A stretch of DNA of 64,000 bases. Origin: Gammaproteobacteria bacterium. Its GTDB lineage: Bacteria > Pseudomonadota > Gammaproteobacteria > Steroidobacterales > Steroidobacteraceae. The notes under the pieces are model-generated. The model saw only the letters and a list, made by a program, of their open reading frames with translations, did not search any database and was not told the origin of the DNA. Shown piece after piece: positions 28,310 to 37,955 of the stretch. The position numbers and the translations under genes were made by a program. The first letter of the stretch is position 1. Each line of letters starts with the position of its first letter. The stretch is taken from assembly GCA_004297335.1 (NCBI GenBank), contig SCUD01000015.1:1-64000 (forward strand). Direction: 5' to 3'.

Positions 28310-30769
28310 TCAGGCCGGCCGTGAGGTCGGCCCCGGGGCGGCGCCCAGCTCGCGCGGATCGAAGTCGTCGACGTCGACGATCGCCATGACCTTGCGGTCG
28401 TACTCGCGCAGCAACGTGGCCTCAGCCTCGCTGATGACGCCGGCGGCCAGCGCCTCGCGGATCTGGCCCGGCAGGTCGAGCGCGCTGACCCGGCCGGTCT
28501 TGACGCCGTCCACCCGGATCTTCTTCTCGAGTGGCTCGGCCGCGACGGCGAGCTCGAGGGCCTCCTGCACGAGTCCGAGATGGTTGCCCGGTTCCAGCGT
28601 CCGATACACGTACTTACACAGCCGTTCGCGGGCCTCGCCGGGGTTCATCACCAGCGCGGCGATCCGGGGGTTCAGCTGGTCACTGGCTGCCGAGTAAGTC
28701 AGCCCGCGCGGGAAGATCAGGCTGCGCATCAGGAAAGCGAGCCAGCGCACCGGGAAATTGCGCAGGAAGCCGTGCAGCTGCTCCTGCGCCTGGTAGAGCA
28801 GCGAGCGGCACGCGAACTCGACCAGCGACAGGTCCGCTTCCGGCCGGCCCTGGTTCTCGTGGTGCTTCAGCACCATCGAGGCCAGGTACAGGCTGGAGAG
28901 CACGTCACCCAGGCGGGCCGAGAGGTTTTCCTTCTTCTTCAGGTAGCCCCCGAGCGACAACATCGCGACGTCGCTCGCGAACGCGAACGAGGCGCTGAAG
29001 CGGTTGATGTGCTCGTAGTAGCGCCCGACCGGCCCGTGCACCGGCGCGCGGACGATGCGCGACAGCGTCAATGCGGTGATGAATGAGCGCGCCGCGTTCG
29101 AGATCGTGAAGCCGATGTGGCCGAACAGCGCGTGGTCGAACTCGCGCACACCGCGCCGGCGGTCCGGATCGCGGGCCGCGTTCATCTCCTTCAGCACCCA
29201 CGGATGGCAGCGCACCGCGCCCTGGCCGAAGATGATGAGGCTGCGCGTCAGGATGTTCGCGCCCTCGACCGTGATGCCGACCGGCACGATCTGGTAGCCA
29301 CGGCCGAGGTAGTTGTTCGGCCCGAGGCAGATGCCCTTGCCGCCCTGCACGTCCATTGCGTCGTTCGCGACCCGGCGGCCCATCTCGGTGACGTGGTACT
29401 TGAGGATGCCCGACGGCACCGACGGCCTTTCGCCCGCGTCGATTGCGGCAGTCGTCACCGAGCGTGCCGCGTCCATGATGTAGACGCGCGCGGCCATGCG
29501 GGCGATCACGGCTTCCACGCCCTCGAAGCGCCCGACCGGCATGTTGAACTGGCGCCGGATCCGCGCGTAGGCGCCGGTCGAATACACTGCGCCCTTGCAG
29601 CCGCCGGTCGAGATCGACGGCAGCGAGATGCAGCGTCCGACCGAGAGCAGCTCGACCAGCATGCGCCAGCCCTGGCCGGCCATGGTCGGGCCGCCGATGA
29701 TCGCCTCGAGCGGCACGAACACGTCGCGGCCCCGGACCGGCCCGTTCTGGAACGGGATGTTCAGCGGAAAGTGCCGCCGCCCGATCGTGACGCCGGGCGT
29801 GTCGCGCGGCACCAGCGCCACCGTGATGCCAAGGTCCGTCCGCTCGCCACCGAGCAGGCGGTCCGGGTCGAAGAGCCGGAACGCGAGGCCGATCAGCGTC
29901 GCGATCGGCGCGAGCGTGATGTAGCGCTTCGAGAAATTGAGGCGGATCCCGGTGACCTCGCGGCCCTGCCACAGGCCGCGGCAGACGACGCCGGTGTCCG
30001 GCATCGAGGCGGCGTCGGACCCGACGCGCGGCCCGGTCAGCGCGAAGCAGGGGATCTCATCGCCACACGCCAGCCGCGGCAGGTAGTATTCCTTCTGCTG
30101 CGTCGTGCCGTAGTGCAGCAGCAGTTCTGCGGGGCCGAGCGAATTCGGCACGACGACCGTCGAGGCGGTGGTGCCGGAACGGCTGGCGATCTTCACGACC
30201 ACGCAGGAGTGGGCGTAGGCAGAGAAGCCGAGTCCGCCATAACTCTTCGGGATGATCATGGCCCAGAAGCGCTGCCGGCGGATGAAATCCCAAATCGCCG
30301 GTGGCAGGTCGGCGCGGCGATGGGTGATGTCCCAGTCGTCGATCATCCGGCACAGCTGCTCGCAGGGCCCGTCGAGGAAGGCCTGCTCCTCGTCGGAGAG
30401 CCGCGGCGGCGGCATCGCCAGCAGCTTCTTCCAGTCCGGCCCGCCGGTGAACAGCTCGCCATCCCACCACACGGTGCCGGCCTCGAGCGCCTCGCGCTCG
30501 GTGTCCGACATCGGCGGCAGCATCCGCTTGTAGACCCGCAGGAAGCGCCGCGAGATCAGCCAGCGCCGCAGCGGACTGAGGTTCAGCAGCAGCAGTGGCA
30601 GGAACAGCGCCCACAGGGCGATCTTCAGCCATAGCGGTCCGGTCCCGGCCAGCGTCCAGGCGCCGAGCAGGGCGCCGAGCGTGATCGTCGCGGTGGCGAG
30701 GCTCGCGCGCTGGTAGGCGAGCCAGAGCACGAGGCCCGGGAACAGCAGCAACCAGACGATCCACCACAT
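28310..30769 (-). CDS. fadE: Acyl-CoA dehydrogenase, FadE type
   Basis: N-term TM segments then 'LSDEEQAFLDGPCEQLCRMIDDW', 'MIIPKSYGGLGFSAYAHS', 'DVQGGKGICLGPNNYLGRGYQ'; 819 aa. Confidence 0.95.
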   Translation of the reverse strand: MWWIVWLLLFPGLVLWLAYQRASLATATITLGALLGAWTLAGTGPLWLKIALWALFLPLLLLNLSPLRRWLISRRFLRVYKRMLPPMSDTEREALEAGTVWWDGELFTGGPDWKKLLAMPPPRLSDEEQAFLDGPCEQLCRMIDDWDITHRRADLPPAIWDFIRRQRFWAMIIPKSYGGLGFSAYAHSCVVVKIASRSGTTASTVVVPNSLGPAELLLHYGTTQQKEYYLPRLACGDEIPCFALTGPRVGSDAASMPDTGVVCRGLWQGREVTGIRLNFSKRYITLAPIATLIGLAFRLFDPDRLLGGERTDLGITVALVPRDTPGVTIGRRHFPLNIPFQNGPVRGRDVFVPLEAIIGGPTMAGQGWRMLVELLSVGRCISLPSISTGGCKGAVYSTGAYARIRRQFNMPVGRFEGVEAVIARMAARVYIMDAARSVTTAAIDAGERPSVPSGILKYHVTEMGRRVANDAMDVQGGKGICLGPNNYLGRGYQIVPVGITVEGANILTRSLIIFGQGAVRCHPWVLKEMNAARDPDRRRGVREFDHALFGHIGFTISNAARSFITALTLSRIVRAPVHGPVGRYYEHINRFSASFAFASDVAMLSLGGYLKKKENLSARLGDVLSSLYLASMVLKHHENQGRPEADLSLVEFACRSLLYQAQEQLHGFLRNFPVRWLAFLMRSLIFPRGLTYSAASDQLNPRIAALVMNPGEARERLCKYVYRTLEPGNHLGLVQEALELAVAAEPLEKKIRVDGVKTGRVSALDLPGQIREALAAGVISEAEATLLREYDRKVMAIVDVDDFDPRELGAAPGPTSRPA

Positions 30770-30803
30770 GGCCAGACTCCTCGTGGCGCGTGCCCGATGG
30801 CGC

Positions 30804-31781
30804 CTACAGCAGGTCGCGGACTCCGTCGCGTTCCTCGAGCAGCTCGCGGTGCGTTGCGTCCATGCGCTCGCGGCTGAACGCGCTGACGGCGAGCCCCTGC
30901 ACGATCGTGTAGCGGCCGTCGCGGCAGGTTACCGGATAGGAGTAGATCACGCCCTCCGGGATGCCATAGCTGCCATCGGACGGGATCGCCATGCTGACCC
31001 AGTCGCCATCCGCGGTGCCGCGGGCCCAGTCGCGCATGTGATCGATCGCAGCCGAAGCGGCCGATGCCGCGGACGACGCGCCACGGGCCTTGATGATCGC
31101 GGCTCCGCGTTGCTGGATGGTCGGGATGAACTGCTCGCGATACCAGGCCGCCTCGATCAGCTCCGGCGCCGGCCGGCCGGCAATCGTGCAGCAGCTGATA
31201 TCGGGATATTGCGTCGCGCTGTGGTTGCCCCAGACGACCATGCGGCGGATCGCGCTGGTGTGGGTGCCGGTGCGCTCGGCGAGCTGCGCGAGCGAACGGT
31301 TATGGTCGAGCCGCATCATCGCCGTGAAGTTGTTCCGCGCGATGCCCGGCGCATTGGCCGCCGCGATCAGCGCGTTGGTGTTGGCCGGGTTGCCGACGAC
31401 CAGTACACGGACGTCGCGGTGCGCGACCTCGTCGAGTGCCCGGCCCTGGGCCGAGAAGATCTGCGCGTTGGCGAGCAGCAGGTCCTTGCGCTCCATGCCC
31501 GGCCCGCGCGGGCGCGCGCCGACCAGCAGCGCGTAGTCGCAGTCGCGGAAGCCGACCCGCGCATCATCGGTGGGCACGATGCCCTGCAGCGTCGGGAAGG
31601 CGCAGTCCTGCAGCTCCATCACGACGCCGGCCAGCGCACCGAGTGCCGGCGTGACCTCGAGCAGGTGCAGGCGGATGGGCTGGTCGGGGCCGAGCATCTG
31701 CCCGGAGGCGATGCGGAAGGCGAGTGCATAGCCGATCTGGCCGGCCGCGCCGGTGATGGCGACATTGACGGGGGACTTCAT
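30804..31781 (-). CDS. mdh: Malate dehydrogenase
   Basis: '[37 protein letters not shown]', '[15 protein letters not shown]', '[17 protein letters not shown]', '[13 protein letters not shown]'. Confidence 0.97.
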   Translation of the reverse strand: MKSPVNVAITGAAGQIGYALAFRIASGQMLGPDQPIRLHLLEVTPALGALAGVVMELQDCAFPTLQGIVPTDDARVGFRDCDYALLVGARPRGPGMERKDLLLANAQIFSAQGRALDEVAHRDVRVLVVGNPANTNALIAAANAPGIARNNFTAMMRLDHNRSLAQLAERTGTHTSAIRRMVVWGNHSATQYPDISCCTIAGRPAPELIEAAWYREQFIPTIQQRGAAIIKARGASSAASAASAAIDHMRDWARGTADGDWVSMAIPSDGSYGIPEGVIYSYPVTCRDGRYTIVQGLAVSAFSRERMDATHRELLEERDGVRDLL

Positions 31782-31998
31782 CCAGGACTCCAGTAGCTGA
31801 AAAGCAAGGGAAAGGGCAGAAAAACGAATTCTACCATTCGCGGACAGCCTGGCCGGTCAGCGCAAGATCGACTGCCGGCGGCCCTCCAAGCGCCGACCGG
31901 GCCTTCGAGCAAGGTCGGATGTGAAATATAACTAACTGATTATTAAGGATTAAAGCCAAACCGGGAAAAATATTTTCGATAGGGCTTGCATTTGATGC

Positions 31999-32022
31999 GG
32001 TGTTGTAGTTAACTACAACACC
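31999..32022. promoter_or_regulatory. Perfect 24-bp palindrome, candidate regulator operator
   Basis: GGTGTTGTAGTTAACTACAACACC is its own reverse complement; lies in AT-rich intergenic DNA 72 bp upstream of ATG 32094. Confidence 0.8.
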
Positions 32023-32093
32023 ATAGAAGCACATCAGTTCACCGGTGATCGAGCCTGGCTCTGGTCACCACCGCAGCGAAAAAGGAGTCACAC

Positions 32094-32453
32094 ATGAACG
32101 CGAAGATCGAATCAGGTGCCCGGAAGGCCATCGGCGGACTGACGGCGGCCGCCATCGTGTCCTTCAGCCTCCTGGTCCTGGACCAGGGCTACATCGCCGC
32201 CGCGCCGCGCGGCGTCGTCGAGATCGGTGAACTCATTCCGGTCGCGGTTCCGAGCCCGGTCGTGGCCATGCTGCCCGAAGTGACGGTCCTTGCCGGCCGG
32301 GACGAGCCCGCCTCCGGCTTCCTGGCCGCGAGCCTGCCGGAAGTGGTCGTCACAGCGAGCCGTGCCGCTTCGCAGCTGGCCGGTGTCCAGGCGGCTGGCG
32401 GCCAGCCGCGGCCGCAGGGACTGCTGCCGCTCACCAGTGCTCTGCTAAAGTAG
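32094..32453 (+). CDS. Small exported/membrane-anchored protein with TonB-box-like motifs
   Basis: Strong SD (aaaaaggag) before ATG; hydrophobic segment 'GLTAAAIVSFSLLVLDQGYIAAA'; two similar motifs LPEVTVLAGR and LPEVVVTASR. Confidence 0.7.
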   Translation: MNAKIESGARKAIGGLTAAAIVSFSLLVLDQGYIAAAPRGVVEIGELIPVAVPSPVVAMLPEVTVLAGRDEPASGFLAASLPEVVVTASRAASQLAGVQAAGGQPRPQGLLPLTSALLK

Positions 32454-32486
32454 TCCGGTAGCAGGCTGACTCACACGGCGTGGCGC

Positions 32487-32915
32487 ATGGATACCCAGTG
32501 GACCGATAGCCTGCCGATCTATCGCCAGCTGCGCGATCGCGTAGTGGCCATGATTCTGGAGGGCGTACTCAACGACGGTGATCCGCTGCCGTCGGTCCGC
32601 GCCGTGGCCGCCGACTACCGGCTCAATCCTCTGACCGTGCTGAAAGGCTACCAGCAGCTGGTGGATGAGCAGCTCGTCGAAAAGCGCCGCGGCCGCGGCA
32701 TGTTCGTCACTGCAGGCGCCCGTCGCGCGCTGATGAAGGACGAGCGCCAGCGCTTTCTCGAGCTGGAATGGCCGAAGATCGCCGCACGCATCCAGAGCCT
32801 GGGTTTCGCGCCGGCCGAGCTGCTCGCAGCGCTCGACCGCCTGCCGCCGGCGACGGCCTCGACGCTGACACCGGGCCGGGACGCGGATGCGGATCCGGGA
32901 GCGCGGCATGAGTGA
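32487..32915 (+). CDS. GntR-family regulator, YtrA subfamily
   Basis: 'PIYRQLRDRVVAMILEGVLNDGDPLPSVRAVAADYRLNPLTVLKGYQQLVDEQLVEKRRGRGMFVTAGA' wHTH with short C-term. Confidence 0.92.
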   Translation: MDTQWTDSLPIYRQLRDRVVAMILEGVLNDGDPLPSVRAVAADYRLNPLTVLKGYQQLVDEQLVEKRRGRGMFVTAGARRALMKDERQRFLELEWPKIAARIQSLGFAPAELLAALDRLPPATASTLTPGRDADADPGARHE

Positions 32916-33765
32916 GCTGGTTGTCGCCCGGGACCTCAGCAAGAGCTATGGCGCGACGCGAGCGCTCGACCAGGTGTCCTTCCGGATCGGCGCCGGCCGC
33001 ATCGTCGGCCTGATCGGGCCAAACGGCGCCGGCAAGACCACCGCGCTGAAGGCCCTGCTCGGGCTCACCCGCTTCGACGGCGAGCTGGCCGTCCTTGGCC
33101 TGGACCCCTGGCGCCAGCGCCACCGCCTGATGCAGGACGTCTGCTTCATCGCCGACGTCGCCGTGCTGCCGCGCTGGATCCGCGTGCGCCAGTTGATCGA
33201 TTTCGTGGCCGGCACGCACCCGCGCTTTCGCCGCGAGATCTGCCTGCAGTTCCTGGCGCGTACCGACGTGAAGCCCGGCAGCCGGATCCGCGAGTTGTCG
33301 AAGGGCATGGTGACCCAGGTACACCTGGCGCTGGTGATGGCGATCGATGCCCGGTTGCTGGTGCTCGACGAGCCCACGCTCGGCCTCGACATCCTGATGC
33401 GCAAGTACTTTTACGACACGCTGCTCAACGAGTATTTCGACCAGCAGCGCACGATCCTGGTCACGACTCATCAGGTCGAGGAGGTCGAGCACATCCTGAC
33501 CGACCTGCTGTTCATCGATCACGGGCGCATCGTGCTGGACGCCTCGATGGACGCCGTGCAGCAGGAGTACGCGCAGGTCGCAGTGAGACCGGAGCAGGCG
33601 GCGGCGGCCCGCGCGCTCGGGCCCCTGTCTGAACGCCAGGGGCTCGGCCGCGTGCACATGCTGTTCCGCGGCGCAGCGCCGGCTGATCTCGAGCCGCTCG
33701 GCGAGGTCGGGCTGCCATCGGTAGCCGACCTGTTCGTCGCCGTGATCCAGGGGGCCCGCGCATGA
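32908..33765 (+). CDS. ABC transporter ATP-binding protein
   Basis: Walker A GPNGAGKTT, 'LSKGMVTQVHLALVMAIDARLLVLDEPTLGLD'; ATG at 32908 overlaps GntR stop. Confidence 0.93.
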   Translation: MSELVVARDLSKSYGATRALDQVSFRIGAGRIVGLIGPNGAGKTTALKALLGLTRFDGELAVLGLDPWRQRHRLMQDVCFIADVAVLPRWIRVRQLIDFVAGTHPRFRREICLQFLARTDVKPGSRIRELSKGMVTQVHLALVMAIDARLLVLDEPTLGLDILMRKYFYDTLLNEYFDQQRTILVTTHQVEEVEHILTDLLFIDHGRIVLDASMDAVQQEYAQVAVRPEQAAAARALGPLSERQGLGRVHMLFRGAAPADLEPLGEVGLPSVADLFVAVIQGARA

Positions 33766-34697
33766 ACCACTGTCTCTGGCTCATCCGCCGCGAGTTCTGG
33801 GAGAACCGGGCGATCTGGATCACCCCACTGGTCGTACTCGGAGCGCTGCTGCTGCTGTTGCTCGGCGGCAAGGTCCAGTTTGGACCGATTGGCGGCATGG
33901 ACAATGGCACGCCTCTTGGGGCAATACCAGCCGACCAACAGCAACAACTGCTGCTGCTGGTGTACGCAGGCATCTCGCTGATGATGTTCCTGGTGATGGG
34001 TGTCGTGGCGTTCTTCTACGCGCTCGATTCGCTGTATTCGGACCGCCGCGATCGCAGCGTGTTGTTCTGGAAGTCGCTGCCGCTGTCCGACGCTGACACC
34101 GTGTTCGCCAAGTTCGCGGTCGGCGCCGGCGTGATTCCGCTAGTCTCCTTCGCCGGTGCGGTGCTGGCACAGCTGCTGGTGGCAGCCGGCGGGTCGATCC
34201 GCCTGGCCCTGGCTGGCGGATCCGCCGGCATCCTGTGGCAGCCGGGCGTGCTCGGCAGCGCAACCGGACTCGGGCTGTTGTGGACCATCACCGCGATGCT
34301 CTGGTATGCGCCGGTCGTCGCCTACCTGATGCTGGCCTCGGCCTGGGCGCGCCGCGGCCCGTTCCTGTGGGCCGTGTTGCCACCGTTGGCGGTCGCGATC
34401 CTCGAACGTGTGCTGCTGCGCAGCGAGCATGCCGGTGACTTCGTTTCCAGCCGGATCTTCGGCCTGTACCGGCTGCTCGGCAATCGCGACGAGGACGTTT
34501 CGGTCACGGTGAATGGTGACGACGTCATCGTCAACGGCGAGGAAGTCCGGGCCGGCGTCGCCCGGCTCACGGACATGGATCCGCTCGGAGCCCTGCTGGA
34601 CTTCTATACCTCGCCCAGCCTCTGGCTCGGCGTCGTGGCGGCTGGCCTGATGCTGGGCGCCGCGATCTGGCTGCGCCGCTACCGGGATACTGACTGA
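33762..34697 (+). CDS. ABC transporter permease
   Basis: Multiple TM segments; 'YALDSLYSDRRDRSVLFWKSLPLSDADTVFAKFAVG' typical of ABC-2-type permeases; 4-nt overlap with the ATPase gene. Confidence 0.88.
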   Translation: MNHCLWLIRREFWENRAIWITPLVVLGALLLLLLGGKVQFGPIGGMDNGTPLGAIPADQQQQLLLLVYAGISLMMFLVMGVVAFFYALDSLYSDRRDRSVLFWKSLPLSDADTVFAKFAVGAGVIPLVSFAGAVLAQLLVAAGGSIRLALAGGSAGILWQPGVLGSATGLGLLWTITAMLWYAPVVAYLMLASAWARRGPFLWAVLPPLAVAILERVLLRSEHAGDFVSSRIFGLYRLLGNRDEDVSVTVNGDDVIVNGEEVRAGVARLTDMDPLGALLDFYTSPSLWLGVVAAGLMLGAAIWLRRYRDTD

Positions 34698-34731
34698 GGC
34701 CAGCGCTTCCGGGCCGGTTGCGGAGAGGGGT

Positions 34732-36711
34732 TCAGCCGGCCAGCAGCACGGCCTCGGCGTGCTCGAGCGCCTCGGGCGTCCCGAACAGGACAACGACGTC
34801 ACCCTCGCGCAACTGCATGGCGTTGTCCGGGTCCCGCCCGACGATTCCGGCGCGCCGTACCGCGGTGAAAGAAACCTCGGCGCCGCGCTCACGGACCTCG
34901 AGGAGCGTCCGCCCGACCGCCCAGGCGCGCGGTGGCAGCACGACGCTGTGCAGTTCCTCGCGCAGGGCATGGCTGTCGTCGATCAGCCTGGCGCCCTCGC
35001 GGCGGAAAATGCTGCGCAGCAGGCGGTAACGATTGCGGCGGATGTCGTTGACGCTGCGGATGATGCGCGACATCGGTACACCGAGCGCGAGCAGCGCGTG
35101 CGAGACGAGCATCAGCGCGGCCTCGAGCGTCTCCGGCACGACCTCGGTCGCGCCGGCCGCTCGCAGGCGTTCGAGCTGGCTGTCGTCGGCCGTGCGTACC
35201 AGCAGCGGCACGTCCTGGCGCTGGCGGCGCACGGCCGCGACGATGCGCAGCGCCCGTTCCGGATCGGAGAAGGTGACGACCACCGCGCTGGCGTGCCCGA
35301 GTCCCACGGCCTGCAGCATGTGCTCATCGGCGGCGTCGCCGTAGATCACCGGGTCCCCGGCCTCGCGCGCCGTGCGCACGCGGAACGGATCGAGGTCCAT
35401 CGCCAGGTATTCGAAGCCGAGGTTGTCGAGTACCCGCGCGACGTTCTGGCCGACCCGGCCGTAGCCGCACAGCACCACGTGTTCGCGCGCCGCGAGCGCC
35501 AGCGTGGCCCCGTCCGCGGCTTCCGGCGGCGCCGGCACCGGCGGCGACTCGCGCAACACGAAGCGGGCCAGCTGCCGGTTGTGCCGGATCAGCAGCGGCG
35601 ACAGCACCATGCTGATCGTGATGGCTGCCAGCAGCGGCTGGACGACCTCGATTCCAACCAGGCGGTTCTGCAGCAACAGGGTCAGCAGTGCGAAGCCGAA
35701 TTCGCCGCCTTCGGCCAGCACGATGCCGGTGCGCAGGGCCTTGAACCACTGGCCGGTGGAGCGGCGTGCAGCCAGCGTGACGATCGCCGCCTTCAGGACC
35801 AGCAGGCCGGCCGTGAGCACGGTGACCACGGCGAGCTGCCGGAGCAGCACCGGCAGGTCGAGCTGCATTCCGACGGTAACGAAGAACAGGCCGAGCAGCA
35901 CATCGCGGAATGGCCGGATCCCGGCCTCGACCTGATAGCGGTATTCCGTCTCCGCCAGCATCATCCCGGCCAGGAATGCGCCCAGGGCCAGGGACAATCC
36001 GACCGCATGGGTGATCCATGCAGCCGCCATCGCGATGAACAGTACCGCGAGCGTGAACAGCTCGCCGACACCGCTGGCGGCAATCTCGTGCAGCAGCGGA
36101 CGCAGGAGCCACTGGCCGGCTGCCAGCACCACGATCAGCGCCACCGCGGCCTTGATGATCGCCAGGGTGATCTGCGCCGAGGTATAGCCGACCTCCGCGC
36201 CGGCGATGACGCCGGCCAGCGCGAGGAAGGGCACGATGGCCAGGTCCTGGAACAGCAGCGTGCCGAAGGCGAGTCGCCCGTGGGTCCGGTTCAACTCCCC
36301 CTGCTCAGCGAGCTGGCGGACGACGATCGCGGTCGAGGACATCGCCACCGCGCCGCCGAGGAGTACCGCGACCGCCAGCGGCAGGCCGAACAGCAGCGCC
36401 ATCGCCGCCACCGCGGCGGTCGTCGCCAGCACCTGCAGTCCGCCGACCAGAAACACCTCGTGGCGCATCGCGATCATGCGCGGGAGCGAGAATTCGAGGC
36501 CCAGCGTGAACAGCAGGAAGACGACACCGAACTCGGCCAGCGTACTGGTCGTTCCGGTCGCGGCCACCCAGCCGAGCGCGTGCGGGCCGACCGCCATGCC
36601 GACGGCGAGGAAACCGATGAGCGGCGGCAGGCGCAGGCGGCGCACGCCGATTACGACCACGAGCGTGGCCGCAAGCAGGAGCAGGATGTCCTCGAGTCCG
36701 CTGGCTTCCAT
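34732..36711 (-). CDS. Kef-type monovalent cation:proton antiporter with TrkA-N and TrkA-C domains
   Basis: 'LPPLIGFLAVGMAVGPHALGW', 'GGAVAMSSTAIVVRQLAEQGEL', 'HVVLCGYGRVGQNVARVLDNLG'; start at CAT 36709-36711. Confidence 0.93.
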   Translation of the reverse strand: MEASGLEDILLLLAATLVVVIGVRRLRLPPLIGFLAVGMAVGPHALGWVAATGTTSTLAEFGVVFLLFTLGLEFSLPRMIAMRHEVFLVGGLQVLATTAAVAAMALLFGLPLAVAVLLGGAVAMSSTAIVVRQLAEQGELNRTHGRLAFGTLLFQDLAIVPFLALAGVIAGAEVGYTSAQITLAIIKAAVALIVVLAAGQWLLRPLLHEIAASGVGELFTLAVLFIAMAAAWITHAVGLSLALGAFLAGMMLAETEYRYQVEAGIRPFRDVLLGLFFVTVGMQLDLPVLLRQLAVVTVLTAGLLVLKAAIVTLAARRSTGQWFKALRTGIVLAEGGEFGFALLTLLLQNRLVGIEVVQPLLAAITISMVLSPLLIRHNRQLARFVLRESPPVPAPPEAADGATLALAAREHVVLCGYGRVGQNVARVLDNLGFEYLAMDLDPFRVRTAREAGDPVIYGDAADEHMLQAVGLGHASAVVVTFSDPERALRIVAAVRRQRQDVPLLVRTADDSQLERLRAAGATEVVPETLEAALMLVSHALLALGVPMSRIIRSVNDIRRNRYRLLRSIFRREGARLIDDSHALREELHSVVLPPRAWAVGRTLLEVRERGAEVSFTAVRRAGIVGRDPDNAMQLREGDVVVLFGTPEALEHAEAVLLAG

Positions 36712-36830
36712 CCAGGTCGCTCTGCCGGGGGCCCCATGGTGTAGTCGGCCGGGCCCGGAAGGCAATGCCGGCCTTCTGCCCCCGCGGGAGCCCTGCTAGC
36801 ATCCACGGACCCCGCAACGCGGAGGTGACT

Positions 36831-37955
36831 GTGCAACTGGAGGTGCAGGACGAGGCCGGCCACCGAACCCTGCGGTTGACCGGCCGCTGGACCGTGCAGG
36901 AGGCGGCGGCACTGGAATTGCTGCTGGGCCGTGTCGACGGGCTGGCAGCGAACGGTGCCGTCGTGCTGGACGGGGCTGGCATCGAGGCGCTGGACCTGAG
37001 CGGCGCCTGGCTGCTGCGCGCGCTCGAGGGACGCCTGGCCGCGGCCGGTGCCCGGGTTGAGTGGCGCGGCGAGCGCCCCGGGCTGCTCACCTTCATTGAC
37101 GAGGCGATGGCCGGCGGTATCGTGCCGGGCACCGGCGAGGCGCCAGCACCGCAGGGGCTCGAGCGCGGCCTGCACGAGATCGGCCGGTTCGCGGTCCTGG
37201 CACGCGGGCAGGCGCTGGACCTGCTCGGCTTCGTCGGCGCGCTCATCAGCGTGCTCGGCCGGGCGTTGGGCAATCTGCGCCGGCTGCGCCCGGCGTCGAT
37301 CGTGCGCCACGTGCACGAGACCGGTGTCCGGGCGATCCCGATCGTCGCGCTGATTGCCTTCCTGATCAGCGTGATCGTCGCCTATATCGGTGCCCAGCAG
37401 CTGCGGAAGTTCGGTGGCGAGATCTTCGTCGTCGACCTGGTCACCATCGCGGTGCTGCGCGAGCTCGGCGTGCTGCTGACCGCGGTGATCGTCGCCGGCC
37501 GTTCCGGCAGCGCCTTCGCCGCCGAGCTCGGCGTGATGCAGCTCAACGACGAAGTCGATGCGCTGCGCGCGATCGGTATGGACCCGGTCGAGGTGCTGAT
37601 CCTGCCGCGCGTGCTCGGGCTGATGATCGCGCTGCCGGCGCTGACGGTGATCGCCGATGCGATGGGCCTGGCTGGCGGCGCGCTGCTGTCCTGGTACCTG
37701 GTCGACCTGCCGCTCAGCCAGTACCTCGAGCGGATGCAGGATGCGATCGCCAGCACGACCTTCTGGGTCGGCATCGCCAAGGCCCCGGTGTTCGCCTTCC
37801 TGATCGCGACGATCGGTACGCTGCGCGGCATGCAGGTGCGCGGTTCATCGCGTGAACTGGGTCGCCTGACCACGGTCGCGGTCGTGCAGGCGATCTTCCT
37901 GGTGATCCTGGCCGATGCGGTCTTCGCGGTGATCTTCATGGAGCTGGATATCTGA
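36831..37955 (+). CDS. STAS-domain / MlaE-type ABC transporter permease
   Basis: GTG after GGAGG; N-term STAS-like; 'RPASIVRHVHETGVRAIPIVALIAFLISVIVAYIGAQQLRKFGGEIFVVDLV' MlaE family. Confidence 0.92.
   Translation: MQLEVQDEAGHRTLRLTGRWTVQEAAALELLLGRVDGLAANGAVVLDGAGIEALDLSGAWLLRALEGRLAAAGARVEWRGERPGLLTFIDEAMAGGIVPGTGEAPAPQGLERGLHEIGRFAVLARGQALDLLGFVGALISVLGRALGNLRRLRPASIVRHVHETGVRAIPIVALIAFLISVIVAYIGAQQLRKFGGEIFVVDLVTIAVLRELGVLLTAVIVAGRSGSAFAAELGVMQLNDEVDALRAIGMDPVEVLILPRVLGLMIALPALTVIADAMGLAGGALLSWYLVDLPLSQYLERMQDAIASTTFWVGIAKAPVFAFLIATIGTLRGMQVRGSSRELGRLTTVAVVQAIFLVILADAVFAVIFMELDI

Noticed and set aside
34759-36744. 661-aa plus-strand ORF opposite the Kef antiporter
   Set aside because: Antisense shadow; Gln/Arg/His-rich, no motifs.
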